DNA of 26,141 nucleotides. It comes from Fidelibacterota bacterium. GTDB lineage: Bacteria > Marinisomatota > Marinisomatia > Marinisomatales > UBA1611. The stretch covers positions 20,167 to 46,307 of the forward strand of contig PBKF01000035.1 of assembly GCA_002722105.1 (NCBI GenBank), in the 5' to 3' direction. The position numbers were made by a program, and so were the translations under genes. Positions 15,901 through 20,095 of the stretch are shown one piece after another. Numbering within the stretch: the first letter of the stretch is position 1; every line of letters starts with the position of its first letter. The notes beneath the pieces were generated by a model, which saw only the letters and a program-made list of their open reading frames with translations, had not been told where the DNA came from and ran no database searches.

Positions 15901-16952
15901 TGATATTCTGGAATTGCTGGAATAATAAGCTCATCAATTGTTCCATCAAATGAAAGAGAATTCCCAGGTGTATAATTAAAACTGGTCACGGCTGAATCTT
16001 CAGGGATATTTACGACCAGATTAATTTGAGTGTTTGTAGAATTCCAAATATCTGTAACTGCGTTACCGCCCGAACTAGTGACAGTACCAACCGTAAAAGA
16101 TGGAGGCGGTGAATTATCTACAATAACAACAGATCCATTCGTAGTCTCTTTCACTGTTTTCCCTTCAGCCCCATTAATATCTATAAAGTCTATTGTAAAT
16201 TGTAGTGGCCCGTCCGGATCTGATTCCTGGACTGTATAATAAGCAACCCAATTTGTTCCTCCTAAATGATCAACATTACAGAGATTACCATTTATTTGAA
16301 CATATGGGTCAGAATTAAATTCTGCATCTGCTGAAAAATTCAACCAAATATTTGTCCCCAAATAGGCTGTTGATGGGTCTTCATTAGATGATTCAATTGA
16401 AACATTTGTCAACTTAGGAAGTGTCAAGACACTTATATTATCTACATCCCAGGAATTTATATAATTTGAATTTGTACCATAGGCAACCCACCTAATCTTG
16501 AAATCACCATTAATCTCTGCTGTGAATGATTCATATCTCCCGGATAAATCCACATCAACTCCTGGCCTTATTTCGTAGCCCAGTACCTGCACCCATTCGC
16601 CACCTGTCAAATATTCAATTTTTAATCCATTGGTGTCAGCTGCCCCTGCTGACCAAAAATCTAATTCAAAGAAAAAATTCACTAAAACATCAGATTCATC
16701 TCCAACATAAATAACAGGAGTTGTCATTGTCATTTCATAATCATATTGTACTGGGGTGTAATAAAAATAAGCACCCGGTGGAGGATCGCCAACGGGATGA
16801 TTCTGAAATCCTACCGAGCCCACCTGCCAGTTACCTTCCATTTCCCAACCTGGTGGTATTTCACTATTTGAAAAATCTTCCCAAAATAATTGTTCACCCA
16901 TAATGGGTATACACCATATCAGCACTAAATTAATTTTTATAAAATATTTCAT
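6909..16952 (-). CDS. Giant secreted modular adhesin with dockerin-like segment and T9SS tail
   Basis: The 3347-residue protein starts with a signal peptide (about 1-19) and a beta-sandwich domain (about 20-178) resembling a MAM or jelly-roll fold. From 182 to 2756 it has 14 Ig-like A modules of about 100 residues (pattern SNN, WAKVGDTV, ESDxEG, DSAGN, TTDGSxVxFD, TPP) and 5 B modules of about 128 residues (start WNSTN, end LFDxPGN). A LamG-like domain (331-553) is nested in the first B module and a second lectin-like domain (823-1067) in the third A module. Two FN3-like domains (about 2757-2965), an SbsA-type Ig domain (2967-3060), a dockerin-like segment (3065-3123) and a T9SS tail (3257-3347) follow. 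No catalytic motif was seen. The role is probably a surface adhesin or glycan-binding scaffold; the ligand is unknown. It is the last gene of a five-gene operon, and its ATG overlaps the upstream lipoprotein stop (ATGA). Confidence 0.93.
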   Translation of the reverse strand: MKYFIKINLVLIWCIPIMGEQLFWEDFSNSEIPPGWEMEGNWQVGSVGFQNHPVGDPPPGAYFYYTPVQYDYEMTMTTPVIYVGDESDVLVNFFFELDFWSAGAADTNGLKIEYLTGGEWVQVLGYEIRPGVDVDLSGRYESFTAEINGDFKIRWVAYGTNSNYINSWDVDNISVLTLPKLTNVSIESSNEDPSTAYLGTNIWLNFSADAEFNSDPYVQINGNLCNVDHLGGTNWVAYYTVQESDPDGPLQFTIDFIDINGAEGKTVKETTNGSVVIVDNSPPPSFTVGTVTSSGGNAVTDIWNSTNTQINLVVNIPEDSAVTSFNYTPGNSLSFDGTIDELIIPAIPEYQVTEALTVEMWIKPNSWSDNDGIFNYARDSSPILKAGFGFIYFATGWRFFLKTNNNAIDYLSMPEVSTPSGQWTHLAATYDGERVRLYRNGTLTDSSETGAAYSPTGPIRWLGAPSEIKLGSFTRTLDNGNGDVVTGYFNGQIDEFRIWNITRSAAQIKASKEATINNNESGLLGYWRMDGGAGSTVTDSTATGNHGILSGPDWIIEDSPINFQSPVWDTDVIVGSAFQLIGRVSNNEFEAFGQKDTITVDDLNASVKTVFASSDAFEGLTDFAHEETAQLSALLFDVAGNNTPGDISTTNMFIDILASSPDQASISSNNTFSHLAKTGDEITITMIYDEDVVTPTVTVDGNNADDVSDLGGEEYSSTYILTGGETEGSLPFILSTTDYLGNDGTHLGSTDGSSVVYDRTEPIVSPVSIQSTNKDNQWAKIGDTVKIDFGGNEILYEVSTALAESELTIYDSTDAEYDGSDECVGGGIVTENLKLWLDANDVDGDGASEGMGESTLNGSEVAIWADKSGNGADVIEESGKGLPILVQNQFNGQSALQFNKSEQDVLIYDLGASNWTAAEFSIFIVFQQVGAPAEFDSFFSNGDINNDDHFQITHKTNNGHFKFLTGVGDEIDFEPWDNDLKLYGIIANSEGTSTIVDGNVANWAAELDGRVFSKYKINRNRMNGQYNDSFIAEVLLYDRELNASELTKTYKYLGNKYGKSFASDSTVIYTKKEMTNTDPEGEVAINIEYNDCAGNDGTTVTGTTDGSYVIFDKSPPSDFIVGDVTATSGNVVENAWNSTNTGLDITVPVESDTTLKNGWIQIWAKIGSNPFEELGDSSDITQAEVGTGKIISFTAEQVEAITGFTEEDTITIKAVMFDRPGNQTEGSQSISRLVIDQISPAFVNSHIESNNQDSTKAKVDDVITITFEVDELIQTPTLTISGGDGLVTDLGSFNWSGTYTMTETDDEGIVSYIVNQLVDARGNPADGFTTTSDGSKVVFDRTKPILDQVNAQTNNPWNSQWALENDSARLYVNASEGLLSINCTFNGLGTTGHQYGPDEFDLGYTFSNTDTEGLIQFGIAFVDSAGNSGDTVRSTTDNTYIIFDQTPPSDFTVGAASSTGGNDVDNIWNSTNTGLDIIVPIDSDTTLDSGRVQIWAKVGSNAFEMLGNSSFILTAEVGGTKTMSITGESVRQITGFAENDTITLKARLFDIPGNETVGNESSTKLLIDETPPSLVSVSYESDFSDSSLATVGNVITLTFETDVEILTPTTTISNNSANISNLGSNRWSGAYTMQESDEDGVIPFQIGTLTDSRGNPTEGSSETTDGTQVTFDNTAPTLNPVSILSNNPSTEWAKVGDTVIVTFTAEELLSSQIGSIVNQSAIISDLGSQNYTAAYAMDDGDSEGNITFEIIVTDSVGIESPPIIETTDESYVIFDRTLPTLSMVHIESNNDNNTVIAVGGNEVYLSFTAEEPLIMDSIVVTIAEQVTTLTELGGTYTASLTISGNEPEGILEFTIDFRDRAGNSGIQVMTTTDESYVNHDIYPPEIESTSISSSGTDTTWATIGDSVFVTFKASEVLDEITITIAGAAANYDELSLMKYRGYHIMQESDNEGEIPFLISYSDLGGAIGPDADTTTNNSRVRFDKTVPEISSVRMATNNLYGDSLAGIGTVDTIFFSLSEPHRELNVEIADQTLTPIKDALNYSAIRTFTDDDLDGWVSFSLSMTDSAGNGSDTITTTQDGSKVRFDGTPPSLTFITFFSNNNLDTTLSIVGDSLFLQYTSSETLRAANITIANNPPNETSFIDGKYQAVYIVTGSETEGFIPFSISSLEDWVGNIGEIVNTTSNSSSVLFDMTPPTNFTLGEVRSRDGIEISGFWNSSNQTLDLIVPISNDETLPNGGIQLQSSFGESFSNLADTVLIEEIDLGTNKTISVSEIDFESVDDFIEGGNASFQALIWDKAGNTTIGTVSSSTIHIDEILPTLELVSQRTNNAIADSLAKVGDTDTLSFTSSEGLDSIHIQMLNQDGIPIGENREWTLAYTFQETDDDGLVNFNIVFGDSAGNLGLGVSETTDGSQVRFDGTNPTLTSVVFLSTNELENDLAIIGDTLVLDFNTDEDLYSSEVTIAGFIADTTYENPARIPYRSMRLMNGEEEEGYIPFMIVYTDLVGNIGDTIEATTDASSVLFDMTPPTDFVLGEVLSKEGTEVDGYWNSSNQSLMLIVPVDNDETLVDGGIQIKTKFGENISIITDTILIEQVDLGTEKNVIAPDENFESSTGFLEGENATFEALIWDKAGNVTAGTASMSTIHIDQIVPTLDEIKLYSNNELDTTWAKMDDEVTLDFISSEGLNFVNAVLALDSLIGTGTNAGRSWRIAKTVTETDAEDTILFNITFLDTAGNTGTPVTTTSDNSFLILDKTKPMVTNLLEGNEGLDIDYYNRSDSITLYWNSFDSLAGVRDGYVALGTDSNLTDILNWTLTTYDSLAGLGGLTLSNDGIYYGGVFVRDSAGNLSDTIWGNSIYIDFQNPDTGSIIDAYWVMDLDYAVDSTRLSYMWSNFSDNSEIDYYQLAIGTGDDTTNVLDWMRSDSTDSMTVTGLSLLRDTLYYTYIRAIDLATNQSHTARTDGIYFDDIIPIVKKITPDVIVDSAKYLSVLDKDTLTIKFNRPIYQYDLSIKSVVDTNFIVSHTYGDSVITVIWTDTLASYDTLTVIVDSAVAYNTLQVTDTIQFFSRLWADLNDDYDITVDDILAFNQTWPETDLGPIKGDPPHVRPSPDDETDLTDLAAFGKMWHWRYFKLDFDSSLIAAKTSDELSFSAQGEELVINIPKNIYTAELLIGESNMNVMEMKMVRPRPTTFMFTATDTTTGLIQFSIADRLGFDSTLTLILPSSDQELFQTRLQYEFKNKKGMVLQKGITYIDVEILPEKFSVYNNYPNPFNPVTTIRYDLPDIRNVNIVIYDLLGRTVKTLDLNEVPGGRHEFKWYGENQFGNMVSTGIYFLQLTAGQEMRIQKMLLLK
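6912..7184 (-). other. Type IX secretion C-terminal sorting domain
   Basis: Residues 3257-3347 of the giant protein. It contains YPNPFNPVTTIRYDLP, then VNIVIYDLLGRTVKTL, GRHEFKWYGEN and STGIYFLQLTAGQE, ending KMLLLK. This is the Por-secretion-tail / FlgD-Ig-like beta-sandwich used for outer-membrane passage and surface attachment by the T9SS. No T9SS machinery gene lies in the window. Confidence 0.9.
7584..7760 (-). other. Dockerin-like calcium-binding segment of the giant protein
   Basis: Residues 3065-3123. The first loop, in WADLNDDYDITVDDILAFNQ, has Asp3068, Asn3070, Asp3072 and Asp3079 at positions 1, 3, 5 and 12 of an EF-hand-type loop with hydrophobic Ile3075 at position 8, as in dockerin. 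The second loop, SPDDETDLTDLAAFGKMW, keeps acidic residues at positions 5 and 12 (Asp3107, Asp3114) but lacks the first two ligands. The linker LGPIKGDPPHV is like that seen in FCB-group dockerin-like modules. This would bind Ca2+ and dock onto a cohesin-type domain; binding is inferred. Confidence 0.72.
13752..14486 (-). other. Second lectin-like domain nested in A module 3
   Basis: Residues about 823-1067 of the giant protein. LKLWLDANDVDGDG, VAIWADKSGNGADV, SALQFNKSEQDVLIYD, FSIFIVFQQ and FIAEVLLYDRELNASEL, then KYLGNKYG, follow the concanavalin-like LamG-type domain found in many bacterial surface proteins. The host A module stops after DSTDAEYDGSDEC and resumes with TKKEMTNTDPEGEV and DCAGNDGTTV. 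Cysteines 823 and 1092 flank the insert, and the chain has only five cysteines in total. Confidence 0.75.
15294..15962 (-). other. LamG/concanavalin-like domain nested in B module 1
   Basis: Residues 331-553 of the giant protein. It opens NSLSFDGTIDELIIPAIPEYQ, followed by LTVEMWIKP, GQWTHLAATYDGERVRLYRNG, FNGQIDEFRIWNITRSAAQI and GLLGYWRMDG, the standard strand order of the LamG-like jelly-roll family that binds glycans or proteins. The B-module frame is interrupted after VPEDSAVT-like strands (about 314-323) and resumes at GSAFQLIGRV (about 575-584), so the lectin domain is looped out of a host module. Confidence 0.85.
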
Positions 16953-17512
16953 TGAACAATCACTTCAGCACCACGATATCCTTTTAATTCAATATCATTA
17001 TCATTATGATCAATCATTTCACACTTATTTAAGTTGTATTTAACACTGTCACTTCCAGTACCGGTAGGTATAAATATTAAATCTGCTAAATGGCCTGTCC
17101 CCTCAAGGTTCTGTTTTAATGTATCTAAGAAATAAGTGTAAATATCAATTGTATTCACGCTATCGTAAGTATAAGTAAATAGCGGTGTAGATTTACTGGT
17201 GTCTGTAATAAAAGCACCTGGTGTAATTGTATCCAGTTCCAGAAATGAGTTCGGGAATACTACCTGTAAATGCACGCCAGAAAAAGCTTCCATTGAATCT
17301 TCTTTAAATACAATAAAAGAACCTACGAGAATTGAGTCTGCCATGGCTTTTATTTGGGTCTTAGGATAAAAAACGAGTGTAGGGGCACCAACACCTTTTT
17401 CATCATTTGCTTCAAAATCTACAGGATTATCAAATTCCTTTTTATATATGTTACAAGAGCTAATGTATAATAATGCCCATAAGAGGATAAATAGTCCATG
17501 TTTTTTGTTCAT
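16949..17512 (-). CDS. Lipoprotein with cohesin-like domain
   Basis: This 187-residue protein has a short signal peptide and lipobox ISSC (17-20), so Cys20 would be lipidated. A linker with FDNPVD (27-32) follows, a motif often seen just after the cysteine in FCB-group lipoproteins. The body (about 42-187) reads like a cohesin or carbohydrate-binding beta-sandwich: VGSFIVF, FSGVHLQVVFPNSFLELDTI with TPGAF after it, GHLADLIFIP and, at the end, IELKGYRGAEVIVQ. This matches the cohesin order (inward strand, FDP-like turn, TPG, late LATI strand, final V-strand). The assignment rests on pattern only. AGGA at 17519-17522 lies 6 bases from the ATG, and the stop overlaps the giant gene's ATG by 4 bases, so the pair is likely made together and may interact. 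Alternatively it is a generic surface beta-sandwich lipoprotein. Confidence 0.7.
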   Translation of the reverse strand: MNKKHGLFILLWALLYISSCNIYKKEFDNPVDFEANDEKGVGAPTLVFYPKTQIKAMADSILVGSFIVFKEDSMEAFSGVHLQVVFPNSFLELDTITPGAFITDTSKSTPLFTYTYDSVNTIDIYTYFLDTLKQNLEGTGHLADLIFIPTGTGSDSVKYNLNKCEMIDHNDNDIELKGYRGAEVIVQ

Positions 17513-17515
17513 AGA

Positions 17516-18436
17516 TCATCCTGTTGTGTCCGGCTTTTGCGGATCCCATTTTTTATAAATATTTTTATAGGGCCTAGGCCCTACAATCCAAGCATGGATA
17601 CTGTTCGCTACCCACCCTGTTCCAGTAGCACCCGCAAAAGCAATAGCTAATTCACTGAATTTTACATGGTCGGACCAGTTTTGCTCAGCTGCGGCCCGAT
17701 GTTCTGCAACTTTTTTTTCATCGTTTGTATTATGATAAAGATCAAGATTGGTAAGATAATTTTTTGAAGCCTCATCATATTTTAAAAAATTATACAATAC
17801 TACTAGACTTAGGGCCGACTCTGTTCCAATCCATACTCTTGATGAAACTTTTTTCCCAGAATAAGCTTGTCCCCATCCAGGAGCAACTAAGCTACGCATG
17901 GCAGAACCCATCGGTGTTTTTTTGTACTCTATATCTTCAGGGTCTCTGAATAAAATAGACTCACGTGTTTTTTCCCAATCATGGTCTACTCTGCCGGTAA
18001 CATTACCAACCCACATTTTTAATTCATTGATCTGCCCATTTAGATATTGAGTTAAATCCATTTTACGCCTGTAAATCATCCCACCGGATCTTGTATTAAA
18101 TAATTTACCTTCAAGAGTAAATCTATCATCTACATGTTTGATCTGATTAAATAGAATAAAATTAACTTGGTGCTCCCTACCTAATTCTTTGATGGTACTC
18201 ATATAACTAGCTGCAGGATTTTCATATTCATCAATATTTTCAAAAAGGATGCTTATCGTTGAATCAAAATGAAAAAAAGAATTTGAAAAATTCTTAATCA
18301 AAGATGAATCAGCATTTGGTAAGTGGCGATCAAAATGGTTCAGTACTAAAAATGTAGGACGTAATACCATATTATTACTGTACAGGACACCCAGCAAAAG
18401 AAACAGAAAATATCTAGATATTTTCTTCATGGTCAT
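17516..18436 (-). CDS. TolB/CsgG-like N-terminus joined to DUF5683-like membrane domain
   Basis: 306 residues with a signal peptide or N-terminal helix (about 4-22). Residues about 25-150 alternate strands and helices as in TolB-N/CsgG-type domains: LVLNHFD at the start, ELGREHQVNFILFNQI (about 84-99) then RFTLEGKLFNTRSGG (about 105-119). Residues about 175-290 match DUF5683: SLVAPGWGQAYSGK (182-195) with the family's P-GWGQ-Y signature, then two hydrophobic helices (about 201-217 and 260-285) and a final GPRPYKN. Likely an envelope protein; function is unknown for DUF5683. The ATG at 18436 overlaps the PEGA gene's stop by 4 bases; an in-frame ATG at 18430 (MKKISRYF) is an alternative start. 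Confidence 0.78.
   Translation of the reverse strand: MTMKKISRYFLFLLLGVLYSNNMVLRPTFLVLNHFDRHLPNADSSLIKNFSNSFFHFDSTISILFENIDEYENPAASYMSTIKELGREHQVNFILFNQIKHVDDRFTLEGKLFNTRSGGMIYRRKMDLTQYLNGQINELKMWVGNVTGRVDHDWEKTRESILFRDPEDIEYKKTPMGSAMRSLVAPGWGQAYSGKKVSSRVWIGTESALSLVVLYNFLKYDEASKNYLTNLDLYHNTNDEKKVAEHRAAAEQNWSDHVKFSELAIAFAGATGTGWVANSIHAWIVGPRPYKNIYKKWDPQKPDTTG
17519..17522 (-). promoter_or_regulatory. Shine-Dalgarno AGGA of the cohesin-like lipoprotein
   Basis: On the minus strand AGGA is followed by six bases and the ATG at 17512. It straddles the end of the preceding gene. Strong Shine-Dalgarno matches are rare in this window, so this site supports the chosen start. Confidence 0.6.
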
Positions 18437-18927
18437 TCTTCAGATATTGGTTTCTTTAGATAGTAATTAAATTTTTTAGGTTGATCAACATGGATCGTCT
18501 GTTCATCTATTATTTCATTTAATTGAAATACCCTAAGAAAATGGTCGCCTGCTTCTAGATTTAAACGAATAAATTCACGATCCCATTGATGTTCGCCATT
18601 CAATTCAAAAACCAATCCTTTCTCTTTTGTTTTAAACTTGACTTGATATATAGGGTTTAAGAAAAAGTCTAAATGAATTGCTTGAGCAGGATTAACTAGC
18701 AAATCATATGTCAGAGGCGCATAACCTTCTTTTTTGATCTCAAACTTGTGAACACCTGGAGAAATTCTCTCATTTTTTATTGGTGATTCACCAACAATGA
18801 CTCCATCTAATATTACTTTCACTTTTTTTGGTATAGTATTAACTGATAATTTGACTTGTCCAAAAGCAAAAGAAATAGCAAATAGCGTTATAATAACTTT
18901 ATAGTGTTGTATCTTCATTTTTTGCAT
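18433..18927 (-). CDS. Exported PEGA-domain protein
   Basis: 164 residues. A signal peptide (about 7-23, ending SFAFG before Q) precedes a PEGA domain (about 24-72): KLSVNTIPKKVKVILDGVIV, then GESPIKNERISPGVHKFEIKKEGY. PEGA domains are small beta-structures in surface-layer-associated and envelope proteins. The second half (about 90-160) looks like a second degenerate copy (FKTKEKGLVFELNGEHQ, LEAGDHFLRVF). The gene overlaps the upstream lipoprotein gene by 29 bases if the ATG at 18927 is used; the in-frame ATG at 18918 (MKIQHYK) gives a tidier signal peptide. It is the second gene of the operon and probably part of the same envelope assembly; no partner can be deduced. Confidence 0.85.
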   Translation of the reverse strand: MQKMKIQHYKVIITLFAISFAFGQVKLSVNTIPKKVKVILDGVIVGESPIKNERISPGVHKFEIKKEGYAPLTYDLLVNPAQAIHLDFFLNPIYQVKFKTKEKGLVFELNGEHQWDREFIRLNLEAGDHFLRVFQLNEIIDEQTIHVDQPKKFNYYLKKPISEE

Positions 18928-19885
18928 CTTTATAAATATTATTTAGATCCAATAGTGTCACATCAGAACGATACACCCATCCATCCATTTGTACATTTTT
19001 TTTCTGACCAATTTCTACTTCAATTGATCCATAATATTCTCCCGGTGTAACTCTTCCAACAGATATTATCTCTCCTTTTTCCAATAAGAACAGCGTTTTT
19101 GAACCAATATCCGGATATTCTCGAAAGTGAACATTTTCACGATTTATCAAATAAAGTGGATCTTCCAATTCAGCACTTGGACCCACCCCAACATCTAATC
19201 TTTTTTTACGACTTTGTGAAAAATCAAGAAGCTGTTTATAAGGTTTAAAAATTAAATTTTCTCCAACCACCAACCTTAGGTGCTTTGCATATTTATATTC
19301 TCCTGGGACAGCGATTTGGTAGAAGCCTGAATCATTTGTCACAATTTCTTTTATAACATTATCATAATTTTGCATAGATACGTTTACACCTGCTAATCGT
19401 TTATTATTTCTATTCAAGAAAACTTTTCCAGAAACAATTAATTGACCCATGCGGATAGATTTAGGTGGAAGTTGAATACGACCGAAACGAATACCTTGAA
19501 ACCGAATCTTAACAGGATCAAAGTTATCATCCTGAGGAATAATCTTAATCATGTTAGATTTATTATTAATATCTAAAACACCCTGTGGTAGGTAAGCAAA
19601 AAATACTCTGGGTGCCTCTTGTAAAATGGTAATTATTGGATTTGATGTATCTCCTTGCGCATAGACTTCAAACAGAATATTATCCGGTACGGCACCCGTA
19701 TAATTCAGAGGTAAACGTAATTCAATTTCACCATATTCATATGTAACAGATATCAAAGGCTGACGATCATTATAAATGATATCAGGGTAGACGGGCCCCC
19801 TAAGAAGAGAACATCCTGACACAAATGTCAAAATTATGAAAACCCCTCCAACGTGAAACAAATGGCGAATTGAACGTTTCAGCAT
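18899..19885 (-). CDS. Lipoprotein with carboxypeptidase-regulatory-like and SH3-like domains
   Basis: 328 residues. The signal peptide ends in lipobox VSGC (22-25). Residues about 40-145 are strand-rich and unassigned. Residues about 148-207 (LIVSGKVFLNRNNKRLAGVN, then a TNDSGFYQIAVPG turn) are a CarboxypepD_reg-like Ig fold. Residues about 245-312 (LINRENVHFREYPDIGSKTL, EKGEIISVGRV, MDGWVYRSDV) are a bacterial SH3-like domain, often involved in peptidoglycan or protein binding. This is the first gene of the minus-strand surface operon. The ATG immediately follows a 7-bp inverted repeat (19886-19907), and no properly spaced Shine-Dalgarno is visible. A plausible role is anchoring or organising the surface complex encoded downstream. 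Confidence 0.82.
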   Translation of the reverse strand: MLKRSIRHLFHVGGVFIILTFVSGCSLLRGPVYPDIIYNDRQPLISVTYEYGEIELRLPLNYTGAVPDNILFEVYAQGDTSNPIITILQEAPRVFFAYLPQGVLDINNKSNMIKIIPQDDNFDPVKIRFQGIRFGRIQLPPKSIRMGQLIVSGKVFLNRNNKRLAGVNVSMQNYDNVIKEIVTNDSGFYQIAVPGEYKYAKHLRLVVGENLIFKPYKQLLDFSQSRKKRLDVGVGPSAELEDPLYLINRENVHFREYPDIGSKTLFLLEKGEIISVGRVTPGEYYGSIEVEIGQKKNVQMDGWVYRSDVTLLDLNNIYKDAKNEDTTL

Positions 19886-19907
19886 ATCCTGAAATTTATA
19901 TCAGGAT
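19886..19907 (-). promoter_or_regulatory. Inverted repeat abutting the surface-operon start codon
   Basis: ATCCTGA (19886-19892) and TCAGGAT (19901-19907) are perfect inverted copies with an 8-base loop, directly upstream of the ATG on the minus strand. An RNA hairpin here would hold the only AGGA near the start, itself just one base from the ATG. It could be a translation-control hairpin, an operator, or chance. Confidence 0.3.
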
Positions 19908-19921
19908 TTTGAATTTGTCAG
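19895..19921 (-). promoter_or_regulatory. Weak candidate promoter for the surface operon
   Basis: On the minus strand, CTGACA (19916-19921) and TATAAA (19895-19900) are separated by 15 bases, one or two short of the ideal spacing. The predicted start of transcription would lie only a few bases before the ATG, giving a near-leaderless mRNA. The primary sigma consensus of this lineage is uncertain. The remaining 19922-20095 holds nothing else I can name. Confidence 0.2.
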
Positions 19922-20095
19922 TTCAGCAGTTCAAAAAGATTTTTGAATAATTTTTCACCATTACTGCATAGTCCATTATGCTAAAATACATCAATTTTTC
20001 AGACTTGAATCCATCGAATATATTCTGTTCGTTCCTTAACAAACACAGGATCATACCAATACATGGATATTTTCATGCTATTAATTAGCTTGGTA

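Larger units (their letters stand above)
8685..16409 (-). repeat. In-gene tandem array of Ig-like modules, arranged as A-B-A triads
   Basis: A modules (residues): 182-281, 664-766, 768-1116 (with an insert), 1246-1349, 1350-1447, 1577-1681, 1682-1784, 1785-1889, 1890-1992, 1993-2095, 2096-2195, 2324-2426, 2427-2526, 2656-2756. B modules: 285-656 (with an insert), 1117-1245, 1449-1576, 2196-2323, 2527-2655. Ten of the A modules bracket the five B modules as A-B-A triads; four single A modules (1682-2095) lie in the middle. B modules fall into subtypes: 2 and 3 share AEVG and ITGF, while 4 and 5 share NDETL and ALIWDKAGN. DNA copies have drifted, so no long exact repeats remain. Confidence 0.88.

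Noticed and set aside
8685..16409. CRISPR or non-coding tandem repeat
   Set aside because: The periodicity (about 300 and 385 bases) is that of protein modules in one open frame, with no short identical repeats and spacers.
6909..16952. Giant protein as a polysaccharide-degrading enzyme
   Set aside because: The lectin-like, Ig-like and dockerin-like parts suggest it, but no glycoside hydrolase, lyase or peptidase catalytic motif was seen along the 3347 residues.
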